Program-made: the position numbers and the translations under genes
NCBI GenBank assembly: GCA_030268105.1
Contig: BSDZ01000019.1
Location: 1,962,001-2,026,000, forward strand
DNA length: 64,000 bases
Source of the DNA: Volvox africanus
Taxonomy: Eukaryota; Chlorophyta; Chlorophyceae; Chlamydomonadales; Volvocaceae
Direction: 5' to 3'
Shown: piece after piece, positions 50,092 to 62,700 of the stretch
Layout: every line of letters starts with the position of its first letter
How positions within the stretch are numbered: position 1 is the first letter of the stretch
The notes under the pieces: model-generated
The model's input: only the letters and a program-made list of their open reading frames with translations
Told to the model about the DNA's origin: nothing
Databases searched by the model: none

Positions 50092-50550
50092 GCTGTACTG
50101 CAGGATACATCCCTGTCGCATCAGGGACATCTTGCAGGCACACAGGCACTGCATCTCCTCGTGTGAAAAGTCCATTGCTGCTTCCAACACTGCCGTCTCC
50201 ACCACCTCCAAATCAACAACCGGTGCAGTCTCAAGAACTGCCGGCATTGACACCCCCGACACTGCCGTCTCCACCACCTCCGAACCCACGACCGGCGCAA
50301 TCTCAAGAACCGTCGGCTTTGACACCACCGACACTTCATTCGCCACCATCTTCAAATCCACGACCGACACAATCTCCAAAACTGTCGGCGTTGAAACCGC
50401 CGACACTGCCGTCTCCACCATCTCTGAACCCACGTTCGGCGCAATCTCCATATCTGTCGGCTTTGACACCGCCGACACTTCATTCGCCACCATCTCTAAA
50501 TCCGCTGGCGTTGTCACTGACGACATTACCAGAGGCACCACTTCTGACAT
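50092..50550 (-). CDS. Repeat-rich exon of the putative coiled-coil gene
   Basis: The minus frame encodes about four copies of a 24-residue repeat alternating the themes VETAVSxVSTPTVLEI and VANEVSVVSKPTVLEIAPVV, followed by a unique part (MDFSHEEMQCLCACKMSLM) that ends before a possible donor near 50093. Valine/Thr/Glu-rich and without Cys inside the repeats, it could be an extended or beta-solenoid-like domain. The frame stays open on the other strands as well, so the coding strand is inferred from the in-frame relic at 47.2 kb and the upstream helical exons. Confidence 0.4.
50195..50520. repeat. 72-bp tandem repeat
   Basis: About four and a half imperfect copies of a 72-bp unit lie in tandem, visible as repeated blocks such as CTTTGACACC(A/G)CCGACACT and GACACTGCCGTCTCCACCA. 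The unit length is a multiple of three, so a reading frame is kept across copies. Neighbouring copies alternate between two subtypes, suggesting an underlying 144-bp higher-order unit. Confidence 0.85.
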
Positions 50551-50670
50551 CGCGTTATAACCAACGACCCCTTCTGTGACGCCATCTCTGACACCACCGG
50601 TGTTGCCAGCCTCAAACTTGCGCCTGAGCTTGCGTGGTCCTGCATCTCAGCCAGCTGCCGCTCCAGTTAC

Positions 50671-51365
50671 CTCTTGCCATCACGCAAATACTCCGTCTCG
50701 TTGCATAAGTACTCCACCTCATCCTCCAGTTCACATTTCTTCCTTGTCAACGCATACTGCTGCAGCCAGGGCATGAATCCCAGTTGACACACTTCAACGT
50801 CCACAGGGTGCAGACAAAAAGCAACTCTGCCATCTGTCAGAATGCTATATGTGATCAGATACATGTTACCTATCACATGGCACCACATACACTTGACGAA
50901 TGTGCACACCAAACAGAGACTACATGAAGTATGCCTATAGTATGCCAGGACGTGATACTTCGATGCATGCATGTGCACTCAGACCAGTCTGGAGTACATA
51001 TACGCGTGTGTGCCTGCATGCACCCCACAGCAACCGAGGTGACCAATGGCCACGACCTTGCCTACCTGCCACTTGGCCTTCTCACTGTGGACCGCCCACA
51101 GGTCCTTCTTGTAATAGTAAACAAGGTCTCTGAGAGCCTTGACCATCTCCTCGTTCTTGGCCATGCGGCAATCCAACTCCCGCACGTTCGCCTGGGCCCG
51201 AGCTGCAGCGGCATGGCTGGTGGCCGCCTCCTCTGTCAATACCCGCAGCTGCCGCTGTAATGCCGCTACCTGCTGCCGGAGCTTCTCCTCATCAGCAGTC
51301 ATGAGCACATCCGCCTCCTGCTCTGCTGACTTCTGTGCAGCAGCGATGAACCTCTTTTGACACAT
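50671..51365 (-). CDS. Putative coiled-coil protein, first two exons
   Basis: Exon 51066-51365 opens with the ATG at 51365 (MCQKRFIAAAQKSAEQEADV) and is a regular heptad-like helix rich in Glu, Gln, Ala and Leu (KLRQQVAALQRQLRVLTEEA), ending at a GTAGGC donor. It splices in phase 0 to 50671-50756 (YALTRKKCELEDEVEYL), again helical, ending at GTAACT. I do not recognise the family. Downstream exons probably include the 24-residue repeats at 50.1-50.55 kb, but I could not make the phases join cleanly. Confidence 0.5.
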
Positions 51366-53067
51366 CCTGAGGACTGAGGATCCTGACACATTTTGAGGAT
51401 TGGAACAAGTGTGATGAAGGAAAGGGAGGGCTGCAGTGAATAGCAGGTTGCTCACTAAATAATAGATACTATATTGCGACTACTACGAGTAATTAATGTG
51501 GGGAGCTACGTGCTGAGGCAGGCGTGAGGAAGAAGCTGACTTGTAAGTGAACGGACCAACATCCAGATATATAACCAAGCAAGTAGCGATACAAGCAAGA
51601 CAGGTACCTGCGTGTCCATACCAACTTCACCAACACAACCAGCAATTACGCAGCACAACCATCGCTCATTTATTTCCTGTCTTCCTCACACTCTTTCCCC
51701 TCCCCCAGCTGCATCCAGGATGGTTGTCTCCCATTCTGTATAGGATTCATGCAGCTCCTAATAATCCCATGCATAACTTCCTGGAAAAAAGGTGCACGAA
51801 ATGACGATTGAGCTGGCTAGCGGTTTAGAGCTCATGCCAATACATCGATTCCCAGCCACACTGCTGCGCCCTTCCCTTAATATCTGTGTATGTGCGTATG
51901 TGTGTATGTGCGTATATGTATGCAGGAGGGGGCGCTCTCTTGCTGGTTTTGGATTGCGTTCGCTGTCCTCGCTCGTATCTCTCGATCCTCCCTCCCCCTC
52001 TTCGCACTGAACACCCCTGCCTGATCATGACACGTCCATCACTGGGACTGTCATGAGTTGGGGTCCCCCGTTGGCGCACTGGTCGGTTGGTCTCATTATT
52101 ATATTTCGTCTCTGGGTCATTCACTTTGATGTTGTTGCTGCTGCCGCTGTTGCTCTTCTGCGGAGCAGGCCGCTAGCTCGGAGAACCTTAGGTAGAAGGA
52201 CACGATTGTGCAATTTCCTTCCATCGGCGCGAATAAGGTAACCACGATAAAGCTTAATTTACAAATATGATTGTACAAGGGCGTTGAAATACCCTTGTAA
52301 CCTCGCAGGGCTAGAAACCCGCATGGGGCGAAGTGACTGGCCGTGCAGAGTGCGAAGTTTCCATCCGTCAAGTATTCATAAACCATGGAATAATATCTGT
52401 ATTTTAATTAGCTCAGTTTAATGATTGTTACAGTTTGTATCGTAATTGATTGTGATGGCTCAATGTCGGAGCCCTATTCTGCCGGGGCAGGGGGTAAGGC
52501 CCCCGCAAGGACAGACGCCTGACAATGTAATGCCTTTTTGTTTGATAAGACACATTCCATTTTATGAAATATAATCGGGTAAGCCATCAGCATTCGCACT
52601 CACCGAAGACAGAACAGGTAGGCCCTCGAGTGCGCTTAGTATCACAGGAAGATGTAAGAGGATTTATAATAACCTTGTTTTTGTTCCTGGTAAGCACTTT
52701 GTTGTTAGAATGCCAAATATATAGTGAACGAGTGCGAAGTTGCTGGGTGCAACGAGGAATAATAGAGAACACAGCGAAAATCTATTCTGCAAATTTGAAC
52801 ATAATTTTGCAAAACCTTACAGATCATGAAGATAAAGGCTGGCGAGAGGAAAACAATCCCCATTCCGCCATTGCACCCAAAATATGCCGTACTCTATTGA
52901 TCAAATGCCAGCGAATGTCTAAGATACAGTTCCTTGAGCGGAATGTTAATTATTGACACCTTACAAAACATTAAGGCATGTTAATGTGAAGGGTATTGCA
53001 ATATTATTAAGTGAATACTTGTGCAGCTTACAATTGCAGTGCACACTGCGTAGCAAATCGTTTAATC
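51366..53067. other. Gene-free region with short microsatellites
   Basis: This spacer has no supported gene. A (TGTATGTGCG)-type tract lies at about 51885-51926. GCCGGGGCAGGGGGTAAGGCCCCCGC near 52480 can form a GC-rich hairpin. The region should include promoters of the coiled-coil gene (left side) and of the DUF212 gene (right side). Confidence 0.45.
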
Positions 53068-55044
53068 ATGCAGACGTGTGGAATGCAACTAAAAGCTACT
53101 CGATCTGTTGGATCAGGGAAGCGACGGGTTGGCCAAGCAAGCGCAGGTCGCCGTACTGAGCCAACACTAGCACACTGTTGTAACGCTCGCCAGGCAGCAA
53201 GCTTCGGGACATCTACTTCCTGCAGCACAGTGCAACTTCCTATTGGGCATGCCTTAGGCCTACTGGAAGGAGCGCGGCGCGCAGTCATCTTGAAAGCACT
53301 GAAAGCCCATCGTGCAATTCGGCGGGAGCTTAAAACGTATGCCACGTCTATGCTTAAGCGTTAAGTTCCTACGGCATAGAATGGTATTTGCGGGTAACGC
53401 CCTCGTAACGCCATCACTTCGTGCAGTGACAAACCAAGTGGCAGCGCTACGGGGCCTCACCCAGGACTGTTGATGCTTTCTGCTCTAGCCATTCCGCCGA
53501 TTCCTGGTAACGGTATGATCGACCTCGTCACCAACCGTGTATTCTTGGTTGGCTTTTGGTCCTGGTTCACTGCGCAATTCATGAAGGTGTGCTCCCACGT
53601 GCTTTCCAGCACGAACCATGAATCAATCTTACCACTTTTTAATGTACACCGTTGACCAGCAAAGTTCCCCATACGTACTGACGCACTTTGCAGATCTTTA
53701 CTAAGCGGTTTAAGAAGGGCGTATGGGACCTGGGGGCCGTGCTGGAGTCTGGCGGCATGCCCTCGTCGCATTCGTCGCTGTGCGCGGTGAGAACTCGTCG
53801 TTACTCCCCGCACCGCAAAGCTCAGTGATCTCTGGCTCTTGGCACTGATCAGGGGGCTCCGTGACGGGGCGCTATTGTGTGTTGTGGCTCCTAAGTTGCG
53901 TATTTGCCATGTAAACAAAGTCAAGTAATTCACGTATGGCGGCTGGGGTCCTGTGACACGGTCCCTGAAGACGAGCGATCCTATTACCAAGGCTGCACAG
54001 ACAGCGGTATACAGACAAACTTTGGTTTCCTATCAGTAACCCCTTCTGTGGCCATATGACCTGCAGGGCATCACCACAGCGATCGCTATTCAGCAAGGTT
54101 TCGGAAGCCCTCTGTTCGCAGCATGCCTTTGCTTCAGTGTTATCGTCATGTACGACGCTATGGGCGTACGACGGCATGCAGGTGCGCCATTGCCAGCTGG
54201 CTATGAGTTGCGAGGGGTTCTGGTACGATAGTGTGTATTGGAGATATCCGGGGGTCAAGAAGGCCCGCAGGCCTGCGGCTACAAAGTCCGTTGGGGGCTG
54301 ACGGGGTTGGCCCGGTTGGAGGATTGTCGATGGGAGTTTGATGTCGTGAGTTGCAGGACGTGGTTCCGCTTACTTTGGGGTGCAAGTACAGCTTTGCTTA
54401 TGGGCAGTTGTACATGCAGTCAGTGCACCATGTTTTCGGCATCCGACCGAATAAGTCGGAGCTTCTTCCTCTAGTATGTGCACTGAATGAACGCCATTAC
54501 AGCACAGTCTGGCATGCACGAAAAACAGATGACATCGTGCCGTATTTTCTATTGGATTATGGTGAGAGCATCGGACAGCTCCCAGCTGCGCTTACCTGAA
54601 CGCACTGTCCACCGGGCTGCAGGAAAACAAGCGGAGGTGCTGAACAAGGTGATTGATGAGCTGCTCGATGACGATCACCCCATGGGCGAGGTCAAGCTCA
54701 AGGAGGTGCTCGGACACACACCGCGGCAGGTGCGGGCTGAGGCCGGGCGGCAGGAAGGGGGTGCAGAAGGGAGAGGGAAAGGAACGCCCCAACAGCCTAT
54801 GCCCTGGGCACATTCTATTTAATGGCCTATTTGCCATGCTGTGTACCCAAGTCTGTCGGCAATTCGTTTCTTATCACTCAATAATGTAGCTTGTGTGACG
54901 AGTGTCCTGGAAGCATGAATGCATTATGAGCGTATGTAAATATTCCAACCGCCTACTGTCAACTGCCGCTCCTGCACACTGCACTTGCAGGTCATTTGCG
55001 GAGGTCTGCTGGGGCTGGCCGTCGGGCTCTTCTTCCCAGCCTGA
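53068..55044 (+). CDS. Divergent PAP2 family (DUF212) membrane protein, 6 exons, 260 aa
   Basis: Proposed exons: 53068-53359, 53465-53586, 53694-53786, 54067-54181, 54623-54729, 54991-55044; phases close exactly. This family, also labelled acid phosphatase/vanadium-dependent haloperoxidase-related, is a set of small membrane proteins common in bacteria and in plants; the reaction is not established. Markers: a hydrophobic first helix containing VFLVGFWSWFTAQF, the conserved SGGMPSSHSSL (residues 157-167), FSVIVMYDAMGVRRHAGKQA, VLNKVIDEL, VKLKEVLGHTPRQ and the short last helix GGLLGLAVGLFFPA. The first ~98 residues are Ser/Arg/Ala-rich and poor in acids, so they may be a chloroplast transit peptide. 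The ATG at 53068 is the first in that frame. Confidence 0.9.
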
Positions 55045-56743
55045 GCTTTCACGTTCTCTTGCAGTTGCAGGACCTTGGAGAAGGCAGGCATATGTGGCAC
55101 ATATGGCGGTCTCGGGAGCTGGGGTGTCTGACTGGGGCCATTTTAGCTGACATGCGGCTGCAAGGGGGCGGACACTCCATGTCGGGATTTCACTTCAAAT
55201 GCGGTAGCATCGTCCCGTAGAGATCAAGATTGCGCCTGGTTCGTCATTCGAATCACTTTGGCAAGAGCGCTTTCGCTGTGCTGAGGCTGGGGAGCCCTGT
55301 GTTGCTTGTCGAATATTACCGAAGCCAGGAAAGCTGCGATCGCTTTAATGATGCAGGGCGGAGGCGTCCGCTATCATCGATAGACGGGGGCGCAGATTTG
55401 GGAAAGGATGTGCGGGCTCACTCAGCTGCAATGTGAAAAAGTATCGGGATGCGTTGGCACATAGAAGATATGTATGTGGGCGCTTGGAGCCGCACTTTCA
55501 TCTGGGTGAGCCACTAGCACGTCCGAAGAGGTTGCGGTCGGGGAGGCAAGGAATGCGGCTTGTGAGAGTAATAAAGAGCGGGCGTCTGGTGCTGCGAAAG
55601 TGATCTGTCACGTGTAGGATGGGAGATGGGGGCCGTGTTTTGCGGAATGACTCCCGACTAAGTGTGAATGCTCAGCGTCCGCTCGGCGTATGGAGAATCG
55701 GGAGCTTATGAGTCAATACATTGAAGGTTCACGTTGTGGTTGCTGTCCAAGTTCTCTTTGCCACGCCGCTAGGGCAGCGGGGAGCGGAAAAGAGGTTAGC
55801 GTGATGGCCTCTGCACGCAAGGGGATTTCGCCTCAATATGAGCATCGAGCGTCCAAAGGAGCTGTCTCTACGAAGAATGATCAAATTTGTTTATGTGAGA
55901 GCGGCAGTATGACCACGATGAGCCCAGAGCAGGATCAGACAGTGCCCGTTGAGGTACCGAACACTTCAATCCAATTACTGTTTTCTTCCTTTCATGGTCG
56001 CGATGCACATTCCTCAAACTGTATTTCGAGGCAATATATTCGCTACTTTATCAAGAAGTATCGATTTGAGTGCGCCAGCGGGTCAGCATCGGTCGGGTCT
56101 AAAGCTTGCTTAGCACCCCTTGCACCGTGCCGCTTGGCTCATTACGTGATGGTCCGGCGTGCGGGTGCCGGCTGATACGGGCCGGGGCTCTCGCACATGG
56201 CATATGGTGATATCGGGTGATATATCTCTTCAGCCAAAAGGAATTGCAAGTGTTAGGCAAAGGCTGAGATGGGTTGTGGGTTAAGTCACAGAGGTCGGCG
56301 CTTGCCGCCTTCTGTTGGATTTATCGGTTTAAAAAACGCTGAATGGCTTTTTCCGCGGACTTCCAATTAGTCGGTGGATGCTGGTGACGGATGGAGGAGG
56401 CTAGAAGAAGCACGCTGAGGTCTGGAGGGATCTGGAAGAAAGAACACCTCCGCACCTGCTGAGTGCGCGTAAGTGCGGGGCTTCCTCTTCTTATAGCTGC
56501 TCAGTGCAGAGGCATTCCTGCTGACGGGAATGGCCGACTAGATCAGTGCGACTTGGAAGCAACTGCTTGACGCCTCGCAAGGAAAGCTTACGGTCTTGGG
56601 CGGTGGGTCTTGGAGGTGTCTAGATCGAGGACCTGCGAGCAGACTAGCGAGCTGTTTCACCTGCGATCAGCGACTTTTACTGCGGTCGTATCCGCACGGC
56701 TCCTTCCCCGACACAGCACATCCTCAGGGCAAATAGTTTTGTT
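55045..56743. other. Gene-free region after the DUF212 gene
   Basis: About 1.7 kb probably contains the 3' untranslated regions of the converging DUF212 and AASDH-like genes. The longest open frame with an ATG (55690-56175, 161 codons) has no motif I recognise and unbiased composition, so I do not call it a gene. No RNA gene or repeat was found. Confidence 0.45.
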
Positions 56744-59700
56744 TCATGCACACACGCCACTACCACGCCGCTTTCGAATGGCGGCATCCACCTCCACATC
56801 GACTGCGTAAACGCAATCATCCCGGCAGCCGATAAACAATGAAAGAGTTATCGCTGTGTGCTTCTCCACAGCTCCGCAACAGCCACCACCGGTGCTGCCA
56901 GGTTCATCATTCCCAAACTTCATCCTGCCACAACCCCGCGCTCCCGATATTTCATCACACCCCGCGTCCACAGACGTATCGGGAAAAGGATACACTGCGG
57001 TGTCCGCAGCGGTATGCTTGTACTGCTGGACGCCGAGCAGCAGACTCGTGTGCCCCGGCGCTGGTTGCTGCAGCGGGCTGGGCTTCAATGGTGCCGCTTG
57101 CCTGGCCGATCGGGGCTCCGTGTCTGGGCAATCTCTGACCGGCAATTGAGGCTTCCTGAGGAGCAGGACTGGAGATGAGAAGACCTCCCCTGCAGAGCGA
57201 CGTGGCGGGAGGGCACATACAGTGCACTTTAGCGTTCAACTCTTCAGTAATACCATAGTGATGAGTGCGTGCACGCACGTCACCTGGCGGGCAGTATAGG
57301 ATGGAGGTGTTTCGGCCTATTACGAAGGTTGCGGTACACCACCACCACCGCATCTACCGAGCTGTTCCCGTTCCCGATGAAGAGCACCCGCTTCTGCGTG
57401 TGATTCCACTCTGTGGATCCAGAGAGCATACAACTCCATGCAGGATTCCGCTGGATGCTGGTGGTGGGTGCTGAACCTGGGAAAACCACTGATTTCGGAG
57501 AAGTCGGCATGGGAGACTGGATGAGGGTGCCCCGAAACACCGGGGAAGGTAGGGACTGCCAGGTTAGTGGCCACGGGTAATGTACCCCCCTATCCTACAC
57601 ACAAACTCCATGCAGGAGTTAACCAACGAACAAGTACACCAGTGTATTGCTTGTGAATGGACGAAGGAATAAAAGTGTGAACGGAATTTTTATGTAAGGA
57701 ACTTAACACTTACAACTCATCAGCACCGCACACACTACACACATACACAGCTCCAGACCCTAGCTGTCCGAAATCCTCCCTCCCTTTTTCTCTTCCCTCC
57801 CCTCTTCCCTCCCCTGCACTCATCACTCACCCGGAAAATGGCTCTGAGCCACCATAGTTGCCTCCATCGAAGCGCCAACACCACTGCCGCCGGATGCAGG
57901 ACCCGCTCCAGTGGTCGAGCAGTCCAGCCGAACCAGACACAGCGTACCGTTACTGGCGCACACCGCCATAATCGCGCAAGCTTCGCCGTCTTCCTCTTTC
58001 CCCAGGTACCTGGAGCTTGCCTTCGCCGCAGGCCCCGCCAGTGCAGGGATGAACCAGGTAGGAATTCGGACCAGCGCCGGTGCTGCCGAGATGGGCCCGC
58101 TGGCCAAATCCAGGGTCCAGATTATATTACCATACGCAGCGTCCATACCGTACATCAGGCCCGCGTGCGTGGCTGCAAGGATGAACCCCGCGTGGCTGGT
58201 CCGCGGCGCCGGCAAGAACACGAGGTCAGCGAAGAGGTTCCCTTGAAGCTGAGTGCCCCATCGAAGTGATGGAGGTGCCGCTTCCCGGTCCGACTATGGT
58301 CCTCAGGTCAGGGGGAGCGAGAGGACGGGGAAAGTGAGGGAAGAGGAGGGAGGACGAAGAGGAGGGATAGAAAAAGGGAGGGGGAGGGAAGGAAACAGGG
58401 CAGGCCCCGAATAGGGCAAGGGGTTTCCGGCACACGCGGCGGCCGCGAGGTGATTTGGGCAGCTGGTATCAAGAAGGGTGTCGTCGCCGTTGACAATCTG
58501 TTTGAAACCTAGAGCAAGCCAAACGGGATCAACTCAACGGCCGTCAGGGAGCCACGTCAGCCCTGGACAGTACCTGGACAGCCCGCACGAAAGGGCTGCA
58601 CACCTAGCGGACCGTACCAGGTGCTCCCCCTGCCGCTGACCGTGGTTTCATTAAAATTGAGCCCCCTGGCTTATGATGCCGTCAACGAGGCATTAGCCAT
58701 GCGCGGCCATGGACGCATTTTCCTGCCGACAAGCCACATCTGCATATCCATGTGCATATCCATCGCACTCGCACTTGCACGCCGCGATCACACCTCCCTC
58801 TTCAGTTAAAGTGCCCATCTGAAGGGGCCCATCACCGAATGGAACCCGTCCTCCATCCCCGCCCGCCGAAGCCCTTTTCCAAATCCAGATCTAGCAACCC
58901 ACGGGATGTAGTCCTGACTCCAGCTGAAAAGCCCTCACGGAGCCGATCACGTGCCCCACGATGACAGTGGCACCTCCATCCATGTGCGGGTCCTGACCTC
59001 GCTGGTCCCGGAGCGGCGGCGCCCCGGGCAGAACCAGCAGTGCGCTGAATACGGGCGCGGGGCCGTCCAGCGACCACAGCCGGCTAAGGCGCAGCTGCAG
59101 CGGACCCTGAGGAGTAGTGGAGTTATTCCCGCTGGGGCATGAGATATGGCCGCTGTGTTCGCGACCGCGCGGGCCGGGGCTCGGCGGCAGCGGCTGCGGC
59201 GGCTGCGGCGGCTGTGAGGAAGTTATCCGCGTCTCAATGATATCAACTCGGATGGCGTGTGTGCGGCCATCCAATGTCGCTATCAGTGCCATGCGCAGGA
59301 GCGGCGCTGCCGAAGAATGGCGTACAAGTTGCTCTTGTTGTTGTTTCTCCTGTTGGCACTGTTCTCGTTGTTGCCGCTGTTGCCGCTGCTGTCGCGCATG
59401 GTGGATTGCACCACCATGGCCTATAGGTAGGTAGCCACAAGCCGGCTCTTGCCAACGATTGGGGGTTGCAGTTACAGTTGCATCTCCATGAGGTGATGCT
59501 GTCCCATCTTGCTGTACGGAGGTCGGCTCCAGGGTGGTGGCGACTTTGGGGCCGTCATGGGTCGCGGGCGATTGGCGGATGGAGGCGAATGCCGCTGAGA
59601 TGGACATGGCCGCGCCCAAGGGAATCCTTGGCATGGTTTTGAAGGGTGAGGTTGAGGCGGGTGAGGTTGGCCCCGCGGGGGAAGGGGAGGGAGACAGGGT

Positions 59701-62700
59701 GGAACAAAATAAATCGCACATATTTAGGAACGCGCACATTGCTAACTGTGGACGTTTGATTCCCCATCGCTGACTTTACAACTCGATCCCTACAGTCCCT
59801 ACATAGTATTAGGTAAACAACATACGCCAGCTGCGTAAAACAGGCGCTCATACTTGCATGCGATACGATTGATTCTACTCCTCAAATCCCCTCCCTCTAA
59901 ACCGAGCGAGCGGAGGAGAATCCACCTGCCGAGTTCCAAATCTGGAGGCCGCATGACGACCAGCTGGCGACTGTGACCGGTCGCCCAAATTGCACCGACC
60001 CAAGGGTCGCACACTGGCGGACTCTTGAACTCCCCGCCACAATCCACTGAACCCCTCTCGAACCCATCCGCCAGATCCAGGCTGTATAGCACACCGTTGC
60101 CACAAGCCGCGATGACGTACGGTATCATGTACGGCTGCTGCTGTGGCAGCGGCGCCCGTACAGTGTCTGAAGAGTGGCGACGGGTATCAGGGTCAGTGAT
60201 GCAATCTGTTGCGAACCTCACATGACCGCCATCATCCCGCCTGGTATACGCATCTTGTCCCGCTTTGATACCTACAGCGGCCTCACCCGCGGGGGAGACC
60301 GAGAGGATAGCGGTGCCGCCGACTGCGGCCACGTCAAGGACGGTGCTAAATGCGGAAGAGGTGATAAGGCGGGCATCAACGCCCGTGTCACCGCAGCCGC
60401 CGCCTCTGTTGGAACCCCATGCAATCGCCAAGCCCGCCTCAACCCTAGCAGGCAGGCGCACCTGCCAATACGGCACGCCAGTTGCTTCGTCCAGGCATGC
60501 CACGTCGCCGTCATGTGAGCACGCTACGATGGCACGCACGCAGCAGCGGGATAGGTTCGATCCTCTTGCCAGCCCCAATCGTGGGGCCGCAGGACCAGAG
60601 GCCGCAGCCGGCTGTTGTTGTTGATGGTGGTGGTTGTGCCGATCGCTCTCGCGTTTGCTGATTTTCTTGTGACAATCGTGCTTTTGGCAAAGATCCGGAG
60701 CGAAATCAGAATCCAAGCTGACGTGAAGTACCGGTGCGTCCACGCAGCGGCCCAGGCGGTAGCGCCACCGTCCCCAAAGTCCCCCGCGGTCACTGCGAGC
60801 CTCGGATATTGGAACTGCAGGCACCGTAGTGTTGTCCTCCGCCTCCTCCTCCTCCTCCGTCACCCCCGCCGCTGCATGAAAGCCTCCTTCGCCGCCGGCG
60901 TTGCTTTCGTCGTCGATGGCCTCATCCCTGCCATGCCCGCAGTCTCCGCCTCCACCTCCGTCGCCTCCACGTTGCCACCTCAGCTTACGACATGCGCGAA
61001 CGGCATCCTTGAACCTGGAATCTGCCTGCCCATCGCCGCCAAGGATCCCCGTTGCATCCGCCGACAAAATGGCGGCGACTGACGTATCACCACCAGGCGC
61101 ATTTGTTTCATGAGTCCGCAGTGCCACTTCGGCGGCGGCAAACGAGCCCCCGGGGGACCCGACCACGCTCTTATTCATGGAGGCAGCACTGAAGGGCTTT
61201 GGCAGGGCGGAAGGTACCAGAGGGGCAGTCAATGCCTGCAGGCAGGTCCGTTCCAGTCGAGGCCTCTTCGCTGGCGGACCCGCTGACCCGGCGCCGCGGC
61301 CGCTGACAACACTGTCGTCAGCCCCGTTAGCGCTGCTACTGCCTGCACGGCTACTGCCAGCATTTCCCACCGCGGCACGCAGAGCTGCCGCTAGCGTCCG
61401 CGGCGTCCTATATGACAACACGAGTCGTACATCCGTGCACAATAGAGCCGCCACTTGTACGGCCTCCAGGGAGGACATACCTGCGGAAAACATGTCAGTG
61501 GTGGCTTCCAGCCCTGTGAGCCCGGTGGCCGTTACGATAGCCCACATCACCGCCATCTCGCTGAACGGATCAACGCCAATAGAGGGCGGTTGTCTCTGAT
61601 GCCTGGAAGTAGCATTCAACTGCAGCTGTGTATCGGGTGGCCGCAAGCCCCAATGCTCCTCCGGGGCCGGTTGCCGCGACATCAGCGGCGGAGGCCGCGG
61701 CAGTTGACGGCGCATGAGTTTGCCGGCGGGGTTTCGGGGCAGCTGCGTCAGGGACAGAAAGTGCAGTCGCAGGCCACCCCGCAGCGCCAGGTGTTGAGAC
61801 AGCCAATTGCGCAGGCCCGCCGCGACGGCCTCGGACACTGGGGCTGGGAGATACGAATCAGAGGTGATGCTGCCGCTGGCGGAGGCTCCCGCCGATGCCG
61901 CCGCCGCAACAGCCACGTTCTCCGGTGGCGGCGCCAACACCAAATACGCCAACAGCTCCGGGCTTTCATTTGCGCGAGCTGGTGGCTCAAGTTGCTGTGA
62001 CCGGATCGGGAACAGTTTCGTCCCCTTCATTCCAGCTTCGCCAGCTTCCCTTGGATCTCGTTCGACTTGCTTATTTCCTAAATCCATTCCCTCAAACTCC
62101 TCCATTGCAGTGACCTCCGCCGCAGCCAACGCCGCATCCACGAGCGGGATGCCCGATCCACCATGATGATCTAATGCCCGGCGGCTCACCTGCGTCATCG
62201 CCTGCGCCCACCTGACCACCGCTACCTCATGCACAAGGGGGTGCGAGGCTAACAGCGCTTCAACCTCCCCCAAGTCCAGGCGGACGCCCGCCACCTTGAT
62301 TTGGCGATCCACACGCCCCAAGAGCTGTAGATAGCCTGACGGCGCCGCCGCCGTCGCCACCGCCGCCGCCACCATTTTACCACCACCCGTGACCGTCGAA
62401 CAGAATTGAGTTGGGTAGGGTCACGGTGAGCGGTGCAGTGAGAGTAGGCGCTAAGGGTAATGTGACGGCTGCAGCAGCGTACCAGGCGCACATCGGCGCC
62501 CCGACCGCAACCGGGGTCAGATGAGATGTGGCCCCACTGCTAAGACTCCCTTCCGCCAAAACATCGGATCAGCGACGTGATGGCCTCTGGGTTGTTTGAT
62601 CCCCGTATCGCTGAACAAGTCCACTGGATGGTGACATCCATTCATTCATTTGCTAATATTCCGTCAGCAAAGCCGACACATGAACCTGGCAGCACTGCAG

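Noticed and set aside
55690..56175. 161-codon open frame with an ATG after the DUF212 gene
   Set aside because: It has no motif, no helix or membrane pattern and no gene-like codon bias. It probably falls in 3' untranslated sequence.
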